Source: Paucidesulfovibrio sp036541255 (GTDB taxonomy: Bacteria > Desulfobacterota > Desulfovibrionia > Desulfovibrionales > Desulfovibrionaceae). Taken from it: a stretch of 13,903 bases of DNA. Every line of letters begins with the position of its first letter. Position 1 is the stretch's first letter. Position numbers and translations under genes: made by a program. Positions 6,184 through 12,722 of this stretch are shown in pieces. The notes under the pieces are model-generated. The model saw only the letters and a program-made list of their open reading frames with translations, had not been told where the DNA came from and did no database searches. The stretch covers positions 1-13,903 of the forward strand of contig JAZHDD010000057.1 of NCBI GenBank assembly GCA_036541255.1, written 5' to 3'.

Positions 6184-7182
6184 ATGCTGCGCTCTATTAT
6201 TTGTTACCTCCTCCTGCATGTCATCGTCCTGTCACTCCCCTTTTTCTGCCACGCCGATTGCGAAACCGATTTCAACGACGGCGTCCGCTATCTCGAAGAG
6301 GGGCTCAGCGCCACCAAGCGCGAGGACTGGGCCGGCTCGGCCAAGTATTTCGAATGGGCTGCGAACTCCTTTGACCGCGCCGCCTGGGATTGCGATGCGG
6401 ACAATGCCCAAAACGCCCGCGACAATGCGGAAACCGCGCGAAAAAACCTGGCCATCAGTCAAAAGAATATGGGCGCAGTGGAGCGCAACAAGACCTTTGA
6501 CCATGCCTCTTCGCTCTTCAAAAAGGGAGTGGGCCTCTCCGAAGAAGAAAAACACACCCTGGCGGCCGAAGCCTTTGACCAGGCAGCGGAGGTATGGGAA
6601 AATCTCGCACCGAGGATGAGCGCCGAAGGAGCACGAAGCGCCAGGGAAAACGCTGAAACCGCACGCGGCAATGCACGCATCTCTCGCAAAAAGGCGGACC
6701 TTGCGAACGCGCTCGTGCTGGGCTGGTCCGAAGCCATGTACAGTCTCGGCGAGGAAGCCTTGAACAAGGGCGACTACGCATCTGCCCGGGAATCCTTTGC
6801 GGATGTGGCCCAAAGCATGGATTCATTCCTCAAAAACACTCAGGGGGCCACCAGAAAGGATGTCCAAGCCCTGATTGCAAAAAGCAAACAAGGGCTCATC
6901 CGCTGTGACGAACTGGAAGCTGAAGAAAAAAAGCGGATCGCGGCCATTCGGGAAGAACGGGAAAAAGCCGAGGAACAGGAAGCGGCAAAGCGCACCTCCG
7001 CTGAAAACATCGGTTGCCTGGAGGCGTTCCGGCAGGCCAGGACACTTGCCAAGCAGTGCCCGGCAGGCGATAGTTGCGAGCCTGCCGCCGCGCAATTCGA
7101 CCTAGCGGCCCGGATCTGCCCGGACGCCACTGCGGGCTTGGCCCGCGAACAGGCTGCCAGCCTGCGTGCGGCGCAGCAGTAA
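6184..7182 (+). CDS. Secreted helical-repeat protein, first of a paralogous pair, function unknown
   Basis: This is a 332-residue protein. GGAG lies just upstream of the ATG. A Sec signal peptide covers residues 1-24 (hydrophobic core CYLLLHVIVLSLPFF, likely cut after CHA), so the mature protein begins Asp-Cys. The context before Cys26 is not a lipobox. The body is helical, with TPR-like repeats at about 30-92, 100-165 and 175-238, each built on a pattern of Ala-rich helices such as AKYFEWAANSFDRAA and AEAFDQAAEVWENLA, and recurring ARxNAETAR. A charged coiled coil (about 242-270) and a cysteine-rich tail (Cys278, 292, 298, 312) follow. Cys26 and Cys70 may form a disulfide. The gene 17 bases downstream is a paralog: about 30 of 64 residues from the mature start are identical without gaps. 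A periplasmic or envelope scaffold is plausible; I do not recognise the family. Confidence 0.85.
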   Translation: MLRSIICYLLLHVIVLSLPFFCHADCETDFNDGVRYLEEGLSATKREDWAGSAKYFEWAANSFDRAAWDCDADNAQNARDNAETARKNLAISQKNMGAVERNKTFDHASSLFKKGVGLSEEEKHTLAAEAFDQAAEVWENLAPRMSAEGARSARENAETARGNARISRKKADLANALVLGWSEAMYSLGEEALNKGDYASARESFADVAQSMDSFLKNTQGATRKDVQALIAKSKQGLIRCDELEAEEKKRIAAIREEREKAEEQEAAKRTSAENIGCLEAFRQARTLAKQCPAGDSCEPAAAQFDLAARICPDATAGLAREQAASLRAAQQ

Positions 7183-7199
7183 CGCCACAGGAGATGTGC

Positions 7200-8549
7200 A
7201 TGTTCCAGACGCTCTGTGTTTGCCTCGTTCTTTCGTTGTCTTTCGCCCTGCCGGCCTTTGCCGACTGCAAAAGCGATTTCGACGAGGGCGTCAGGCTTGT
7301 GCAGGAAGCCCGCGAAGCCAAAGACCAGCAAAATTGGTCCCGGGCAGCGCGCGTTTTTGAACAGGCAGCCGACGCCTTTGATCTGGCAGCGGAATCCTGC
7401 GATGGACAAAATGCGGCCACTTCCAGGGAAAACGCCATGCAGGCGCGCAAAATGGCGCACAACGCCCAGGCCAAAGAGAGCAAAGAAAAAGCCTATGCGG
7501 ATGTGGCCCGCGCAGAGCAGGTATTCGAACGCGCCGTGGCTCTCACGGACAAAAACAACTATCACGACGCCAAACCCCTGTTTGAAGAGGCGGCCGAACT
7601 CTGGGCCAGGGCTGTGGATGGCCTTGATGAATCCGACAAGCAGAAAGCCCGTAACAACGTCGAGACGGCCGCGCACAATGCCGCAGCCTGCCAGGAACAA
7701 ATCGCGGAAGGCGGCGGAGCGCCTGAAGAACAACAGCCCTCCGGAGCGGTTGATCAGGAAAACCTGTTGATTCTGGCCCTGGCCGAAGGCACCTACGAGG
7801 AAGGCAGCAAGGCCTATGACGCGGGGCGCTGCGAAGAAGCCAAACCCAACCTGGACAAGGCCACAGAGCTCTACGAAGATGTTTTGCCAAAGCTGGGACA
7901 GGCCCTGAAGGACCAGACCCAAGCCCCAGCCCATCTGGCGGACGCCCGCGCCAAGTCCGAGGATTGCGCCATGCGTCTGGCCGAACAGAAGAAAACACAA
8001 AACAGGGCACAGGCGGAAACCGGCGGACAAGGCAGAAAAATTCCCGACGAACTCTTCACGCAACTTTTTGCCCTGGCCCTGGCCGAAGTCGCCTACGAGG
8101 ACGGCCTGGAGCTGTACAAGACAGAGCAGTGGGCCGAAGCGTTGAACGGCTTTGAACAATCGGCGAACATCTTCCGCAGACTTCTGGAGGAGATGACCAA
8201 CGACGAACTGCTCACGCGCACCCGCAACAATCTCTTTGACGCCGACGTCAAGGCCGCCAATTGCCGCAAGCAACTCGGCTTACAGGCCGACGGACAGGAA
8301 GGCCGGACAAACACAAACGACAAGGCGTTGCTGCTCACGGCCCTGGCCATGGCCGAGCTGACCTACGAGGAAGGATTACAGCATTTCGAGGCCAATCGCT
8401 GTCCCAACGCCGTTGAGGCGTTTGACGCGGCGCGCGAAGTCTATGCGGGCATTCTGCCTCAACTCGAAGGCGAGTTGCTGGAACAGACCCGCGAACATGA
8501 CGTCGAAGCACGGATCAAGACCGAAGCCTGCCGCTCCAGCCTGCCCTGA
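7200..8549 (+). CDS. Secreted five-repeat helical protein, second of the paralogous pair, function unknown
   Basis: This is a 449-residue protein. The ATG at 7200 is preferred over the in-frame ATG at 7194 because AGGAG (7189-7193) is six bases upstream of it. The signal peptide is 1-21 (LVLSLSFALPAFA), and the mature protein starts Asp-Cys like its neighbour. Five related helical repeats follow: two TPR-like at about 27-95 and 98-166, then three closer copies starting near 189, 285 and 375. Each of the last three holds ALAxxxxxYE(E/D)G (Tyr199, 299, 389), an Ala-rich helix pair, and a C-terminal Cys. Cysteines lie at 23, 67, 164, 211, 256, 355, 401 and 444: repeats 1, 3 and 5 have two about 44 residues apart, repeats 2 and 4 one. 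It is probably cotranscribed with the upstream paralog and ends at a strong terminator. It may bind a protein or polymer in the periplasm, but no enzyme motif is visible. Confidence 0.87.
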   Translation: MFQTLCVCLVLSLSFALPAFADCKSDFDEGVRLVQEAREAKDQQNWSRAARVFEQAADAFDLAAESCDGQNAATSRENAMQARKMAHNAQAKESKEKAYADVARAEQVFERAVALTDKNNYHDAKPLFEEAAELWARAVDGLDESDKQKARNNVETAAHNAAACQEQIAEGGGAPEEQQPSGAVDQENLLILALAEGTYEEGSKAYDAGRCEEAKPNLDKATELYEDVLPKLGQALKDQTQAPAHLADARAKSEDCAMRLAEQKKTQNRAQAETGGQGRKIPDELFTQLFALALAEVAYEDGLELYKTEQWAEALNGFEQSANIFRRLLEEMTNDELLTRTRNNLFDADVKAANCRKQLGLQADGQEGRTNTNDKALLLTALAMAELTYEEGLQHFEANRCPNAVEAFDAAREVYAGILPQLEGELLEQTREHDVEARIKTEACRSSLP

Positions 8550-8568
8550 CGTCCGCCAATCTCAAATC

Positions 8569-8602
8569 AAAAAGGCGGCCCCCTCACGGGGACCGCCTTT
8601 TT
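8569..8602. terminator. Strong bidirectional rho-independent terminator
   Basis: AAAAAGGCGG (8569-8578) pairs perfectly with CCGCCTTTTT (8593-8602). After one C-A mismatch, a further CCCC/GGGG stem closes a short loop. It ends in a T run on both strands, so it serves both the secreted-repeat genes (+) and typA (-), which converge here. Confidence 0.9.
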
Positions 8603-8622
8603 CTTCTTTATACGGGAAAGGG

Positions 8623-10458
8623 TTAAACGCCCTTCTTGCGCTTCTCGTTGACGCGCCGTTCCTGGGCGGTCAAGGCCCGCTTGCGCAGCCGGATGGATTT
8701 GGGCGTAACCTCGACGCATTCATCTTCGGCAATGAAGTGGATGGCCCGCTCCAGGCTCATGGGCCGGACAGGCGTCAGGGTCAGGGCTTCGTCCTTGCCT
8801 GAGGCGCGCATGTTGGTCAGCTTCTTTTCCTTGCAGGGATTGACTTCGATGTCGCCCGCCTTGTTGCGCTCGCCCACGATCATGCCGTCATAGACAGGAT
8901 CGGTCGGCACCACGAACAGTTCGCCCCGCGGCTCAAGGTGGAACAGGCCGTAGCCCACGGCCACACCGGCACGATCCGACACGATGGAGCCGGTGCGGCG
9001 GGTGGGGAACTCGCCCCGGTATTCGCCGTACCCTTCCAAATAAGAGTTGAGGATGCCCGTGCCTTTGGTATCGGTCAGAAATTCATCGCGATAGCCGATC
9101 AACGAGCGGGACGGTACGGAGAACTCCATGCGCACCCGGCCCAGGCCGTGATTGGTCATATTGGTCATGCGGCCCTTGCGTGTCGAAAGCTTTTCCGTGA
9201 CGACCCCGGTATATTCATCGCCGCAGTCCACGAACAGCCGTTCAATGGGCTCCAGAAGCACGCCCTCTTCCTTGCGCATGATGACCTCGGGCCGCCCCAC
9301 GGTCAGCTCGAATCCTTCCCTGCGCATGGTTTCCACCAGAATGGCCATCTGGAACTCGCCGCGGCCCTTGACGATGAAGCTGTCACGCTCCGGACCGTCT
9401 TCGATGCGCACGGCCACGTTCATCAATGCTTCCTTGTCCAGGCGCTCACGAATTTTGTTGGCCTGCACCAGCTTGCCTTCGCGTCCAGCCAAGGGCGAGG
9501 TATTGATGCCGAAACGCATGGAGACCGTGGGCTCGTCCACGCGGATGCGCGGCAGGGCCTTGGGCTCGTCCTTGGTGCAGATGGTGTCGCCGATCTTGAC
9601 CGCCTCGATGCCGGAAAGCACCACGATATCTCCAGGGTCAATGCTTTCCGCCGGTTCCAGACGGGGACCGAAATACGTTTGCAAACGCGTTACGCGGAGC
9701 GGCGCAGCCTTGCCCGACTCCCCGATGCAGACCAGGGAGTCATTGGCATGGACCTGGCCGTTAAAAACCTTGCCCACGGCCAGACGGCCCAGGTAATCGG
9801 AATAGCCCAGATCCGAGACGAGCATCTGAAACGGGGCGCTCTCATCGTGGCCGGGTCCGGGTATTTCGGAAATAACCAGATCGAAAAGCGGCGTCAGGTC
9901 CGTGCCCTTGACCGCCGGGTCAACCATGGCCACGCCTTCGCGGCCAATGGCGTACAGCAGGGGAAATTCCAGCTGGGCCTCGTTGGCGTCCAAATCGATG
10001 AACAGATCGTAGACTTCATCCAAAACCTCGGCCGGACGAGCGTCGGCGCGGTCGATCTTGTTCACCACCACGATGATGGGCAATCCGCGGCTCAAGGCCT
10101 TTTGCAGCACGAAGCGGGTCTGGGGCAACGGCCCTTCGGAGGCGTCCACGAGCAGCACTGCGCCGTCCACCATAGACAGGGAGCGTTCCACCTCGCCGCC
10201 GAAGTCGGCGTGGCCCGGCGTGTCGATGATGTTAATTTTGACACCCTTCCAGCTCACGGAACAGTTTTTCGCCGCAATGGTGATGCCGCGTTCGCGCTCC
10301 AGGTCCATGCTGTCCATGAGCCTGTCCTGCACTTCCTGGTTCTCCCGAAACAGGCCGGACTGACGAAACATGGCATCCACAAGCGTGGTCTTGCCATGGT
10401 CAACGTGAGCTATGATAGCGATATTACGAAGATTATCGTTTCTTACAACATTTGCCAT
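8623..10458 (-). CDS. typA: TypA/BipA ribosome-associated translational GTPase
   Basis: This is 611 residues, close to the usual length of about 605-615. The ATG at 10456-10458 has GGAGG eight bases upstream; the open frame continues 5' without a site and is not used. The G motifs are intact: AHVDHGKTT (17-25), ERGITI (56-61), DTPGHADFGGEVERS (79-93) and NKID (133-136). The elongation-factor-like domains II, III and V follow, and the C-terminal region has the TypA-type RSLIGYRDEFLTDTKGTGILN. TypA is an EF-G/LepA relative that binds the 70S ribosome and helps ribosome assembly and growth under stress, including cold. Transcription probably starts in the divergent region shared with the RlpA gene, where a candidate promoter overlaps repeated half-sites. 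It ends at the bidirectional terminator. Confidence 0.97.
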   Translation of the reverse strand: MANVVRNDNLRNIAIIAHVDHGKTTLVDAMFRQSGLFRENQEVQDRLMDSMDLERERGITIAAKNCSVSWKGVKINIIDTPGHADFGGEVERSLSMVDGAVLLVDASEGPLPQTRFVLQKALSRGLPIIVVVNKIDRADARPAEVLDEVYDLFIDLDANEAQLEFPLLYAIGREGVAMVDPAVKGTDLTPLFDLVISEIPGPGHDESAPFQMLVSDLGYSDYLGRLAVGKVFNGQVHANDSLVCIGESGKAAPLRVTRLQTYFGPRLEPAESIDPGDIVVLSGIEAVKIGDTICTKDEPKALPRIRVDEPTVSMRFGINTSPLAGREGKLVQANKIRERLDKEALMNVAVRIEDGPERDSFIVKGRGEFQMAILVETMRREGFELTVGRPEVIMRKEEGVLLEPIERLFVDCGDEYTGVVTEKLSTRKGRMTNMTNHGLGRVRMEFSVPSRSLIGYRDEFLTDTKGTGILNSYLEGYGEYRGEFPTRRTGSIVSDRAGVAVGYGLFHLEPRGELFVVPTDPVYDGMIVGERNKAGDIEVNPCKEKKLTNMRASGKDEALTLTPVRPMSLERAIHFIAEDECVEVTPKSIRLRKRALTAQERRVNEKRKKGV

Positions 10459-10496
10459 ATTTTCAATACCTCCTACCGGATTTCCTCCGGCCCTGC

Positions 10497-10532
10497 GGCG
10501 TATACGCCAAGGCGTATCGACCCGCAACCCCT
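10497..10532 (-). promoter_or_regulatory. Candidate typA promoter overlapping a triple GGCGTA half-site array
   Basis: On the minus strand a -35-like TTGCGG is followed after 17 bases by TATACG (10504-10499), matching the -10 consensus at four of six. The start would lie near 10491, giving a leader of about 33 bases. The -10 sits inside the perfect 12-base palindrome GGCGTATACGCC (10497-10508), and a third half-site GGCGTA follows after AA (10511-10516), inside the spacer. A dimeric regulator bound here would block the polymerase. This is inference from the pattern; the regulator is not recognised. Confidence 0.4.
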
Positions 10533-10715
10533 TAGGCACGGTCGTTGCAAAATGAAAACACAGAGACTTTCGGGGGGATCGAGCACGATCGGCAGCACTT
10601 GCCGAAACCGAACGTCCACCCGTCGCCTTCATCAGAGATGACGGCCCAGGCCGGGACCACGCCCCGGCACCGCGCAAGGAAGGAACCGGCGCGGCAATGC
10701 AACTTGGAGGGAACC

Positions 10716-11624
10716 ATGCACCGCATTCTGCTTTTACTCGCTCTTGTCGCCGTCACGCTGCTTTCGGGCTGCGCCACCATGGAAGGCGTCTTTGGAAGCC
10801 CTGCCCCGTCGCGCCCGGCCTACCGTTCCGGGAACCAAGCCACCGTCAACACTTCCGGACCTGTGGGCCAGCGTCAATACGCCCCCAAGACCGAACCCTA
10901 TACCGTATTCGGCAAGCGCTACTACCCGCTGCAAAGCGCTGCCGGCTACAACACCGTGGGCATTGCCTCCTGGTATGGCCGGGATTTCCATGGCAAGCCC
11001 ACAGCCAGCGGCGACATCTACGACATGCACGAACTGACAGCCGCACATAAGACCCTGCCCCTGGGCACCGTGGTCCAGGTTACAAATCTGAACAACGGAC
11101 GCCGCGTTGACCTGCTCGTCAACGACCGCGGCCCCTTTGTGGGAGAACGCGTTATCGACCTTTCCTATGCGGCTGCCCGCGCCCTGGGCAGTGCGGACCA
11201 GGGTCTGGCCAAGGTCCGTATCCAGGCCGTGGGCATGGCCACGGCGCAAGGCGTCGTGCCTTTCCGCGGTTCCGCTCCCGTGCGCATGGCTTCGGCCCCC
11301 CAGCCCCAGCGCAGTACGCCGCAACGCACGGCCGCGGCAGCTCCTGCCCGGACCGCGCCACGCACTACCGTCAATAATCCGACTACGGTTGCCGCAAACG
11401 GTTTCGCCGTCCAGGTCGGTGCCTTCCGCGAACGCGGTAATGCGGATCGCGTCATGCGCCATCTCCAAAGCAAGGGCTTTCAGACCGTACATGTGGCCAC
11501 TGTGAACGGCTCCAACGGCTCCATCCATCTGGTTCGCGTGGGCAATTGGCAGAGCAAGGACTCGGCAGCCCAGGCCCTGCAAATGGTCAAGGTCTATTAT
11601 CCCTCGAGCTTCATCACGTCATAA
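10716..11624 (+). CDS. rlpA: RlpA-type lipoprotein (DPBB lytic transglycosylase fold plus SPOR domain)
   Basis: This is 302 residues; the ATG at 10716 follows GGAGGG, and earlier in-frame codons lack a site. The signal peptide ends in the lipobox LSGC with Cys19 the lipidated residue; Ala at +2 suggests sorting to the outer membrane. A double-psi beta-barrel spans about 80-175 (ASWYGRDFHGKPTASG, TAAHKTLPLGT, NDRGPFVGERVIDLS). A Pro/Ala/Thr-rich linker leads to a SPOR domain (about 228-299, GFAVQVGAFRERGNADRVM), which binds denuded septal glycan. In Pseudomonas RlpA, which cleaves such glycan, the key residues are Glu120, His131 and Asp157; here the matching positions are Asp100, His111 and Asp137, so one acid is shortened. 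It likely acts in cell separation. It has two in-frame stop codons in tandem (TAATAA) and its own terminator. Confidence 0.93.
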   Translation: MHRILLLLALVAVTLLSGCATMEGVFGSPAPSRPAYRSGNQATVNTSGPVGQRQYAPKTEPYTVFGKRYYPLQSAAGYNTVGIASWYGRDFHGKPTASGDIYDMHELTAAHKTLPLGTVVQVTNLNNGRRVDLLVNDRGPFVGERVIDLSYAAARALGSADQGLAKVRIQAVGMATAQGVVPFRGSAPVRMASAPQPQRSTPQRTAAAAPARTAPRTTVNNPTTVAANGFAVQVGAFRERGNADRVMRHLQSKGFQTVHVATVNGSNGSIHLVRVGNWQSKDSAAQALQMVKVYYPSSFITS

Positions 11625-11625
11625 T

Positions 11626-11663
11626 AAAAAAAAGGCGGGGCTCTGCCCAGAGCCCCGCCTTTC
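11626..11663. terminator. Strong bidirectional terminator between rlpA and cheV
   Basis: A perfect 14-bp inverted repeat, AAAGGCGGGGCTCT (11631-11644) and AGAGCCCCGCCTTT (11649-11662), has the loop GCCC. On the minus strand it is followed by eight T bases, making a very good terminator for cheV. On the plus strand only TTTC follows, so it should also stop rlpA but less strongly. Confidence 0.92.
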
Positions 11664-11686
11664 ATGAATCATAAAATATAACGCAT

Positions 11687-12637
11687 TCAATTCAGCAGCG
11701 ACCAGACCGTCTCCAACAGCGTATCCAGCTCCGCCTTGGAGACCTGCGCGTTCGCTCCGACAGCTTCGCCTTTGTGAGTCTGCGTATCCGAGACAATGGA
11801 CGAACAAAGCACCACCGGCAACTTGCGCAGCACGGAATCCTCCTTGATACGCATCGTCAGGCTGTGGCCATCCATGACCGGCATTTCCACATCCGTAACC
11901 ACCGCCTGCACAAAGTCGCCGAGGGAGCGTTTGCTTTCCTGGGCCTGCTCTTTCCAGGCCAGAAGCTTTTCCATGGCATCCCGACCATTTCCGGCCAGGG
12001 TCACGCGCATTCCCCCCGACTCCAGCTGGTCCCTGACCATATTCCGGACCATGGGCGAGTCGTCCACCAAAAGCACCCGCACACCGCGCTCGCGAATCAT
12101 CTTGCCCAAGGCCGCGTCCGCCAAGGAAGCTCCAGGCAGTCGGGGGCTCAACTCGGTCACGATCTTTTCCATGTCCAGGATGTAGATAATGCGGCCCTCG
12201 ATCTTGACCACGCCGGTGATGGAATTGGAAGCGAGGCTGGCGACATAGGCGTTGGGCGCTTCCACATTCTTCCAACTCACACGGTGGATACGCGTCACGC
12301 CCGAGACCAGAAAGGCCGTGGTCATCCGATTGAACTCCGTGACGATGACCTTGGGCGCTTCGCTTTGAGCCGCGTCCTTGCGCAGCCAGCGGGCCAGATC
12401 CACCAGGGGAATGATGCGGTTACGCAGGTTGAAGGCCCCGAGAACCGCCGGATGCGACACTTCAGGCAAGTCGGTAAGCTCTGGCATCCGCAAGATTTCC
12501 AACACCTTGGCCACGTTGATGCCGAAATAGCCACGCTCCGGACCTGTATGGCCCTCGCGATGGGCCTCATCGATATAGAACTCGACAATCTCAAGTTCGT
12601 TGGTGCCGGTTTCCAGCAGGATATTCGTCTGCGGCAT
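11687..12637 (-). CDS. cheV: CheV-type chemotaxis coupling protein (CheW + receiver)
   Basis: This is 316 residues; the ATG at 12635-12637 is preceded by GGAGAGG. The N-terminal half (about 1-165) is a CheW-like domain, which links receptors to CheA; it contains FGINVAKVLEI, LGAFNLRNRIIPLVDL and ITGVVKIEGRIIYILDMEKI, all typical. The C-terminal half is a response-regulator receiver (about 188-305) with the acid pair Asp192-Asp193, phosphoacceptor Asp249 (TDVEMPVMDG), Ser279/280 and Lys301 in their usual places. All catalytic residues are present, so phosphorylation by CheA, or by the kinase encoded just upstream, could tune receptor coupling (adaptation). It is separated by 85 bases from the stop of that kinase, on the same strand with no terminator between, so cotranscription is likely. 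No CheA, CheR or receptor gene lies in the window. Confidence 0.95.
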   Translation of the reverse strand: MPQTNILLETGTNELEIVEFYIDEAHREGHTGPERGYFGINVAKVLEILRMPELTDLPEVSHPAVLGAFNLRNRIIPLVDLARWLRKDAAQSEAPKVIVTEFNRMTTAFLVSGVTRIHRVSWKNVEAPNAYVASLASNSITGVVKIEGRIIYILDMEKIVTELSPRLPGASLADAALGKMIRERGVRVLLVDDSPMVRNMVRDQLESGGMRVTLAGNGRDAMEKLLAWKEQAQESKRSLGDFVQAVVTDVEMPVMDGHSLTMRIKEDSVLRKLPVVLCSSIVSDTQTHKGEAVGANAQVSKAELDTLLETVWSLLN

Positions 12638-12722
12638 GGCCTCTCCAGGCGTTGAGTAAAACAGCGAAGCCCCCTCCCGTCTTCACCGCCCAAAGCAAAT
12701 TTGTCAAGGATGATGGGCTGGA

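Noticed and set aside
6184..7270. Lipoprotein signal for the two secreted-repeat proteins, because Cys follows the signal peptide closely
   Set aside because: The residues before Cys (HAD and FAD) do not fit a lipobox; Asp directly before Cys argues for ordinary signal peptidase cutting after Ala.
6840..8273. Long minus-strand open frame opposite the secreted-repeat genes
   Set aside because: The plus-strand genes have signal peptides, ribosome-binding sites and internal repeats; the opposite frame has none.
8938..10641. Long plus-strand open frame opposite typA
   Set aside because: It is antisense to a highly conserved GTPase, and its composition (Gly, His, Gln, Arg-rich) shows no domain.
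11774..12655. Plus-strand open frame opposite cheV
   Set aside because: CheW and receiver motifs on the minus strand are unmistakable; this frame is a shadow.
12679..12707. Perfect TTGACA on the minus strand between the kinase gene and cheV
   Set aside because: No acceptable -10 element follows at 15-19 bases, so a separate cheV promoter is not supported.
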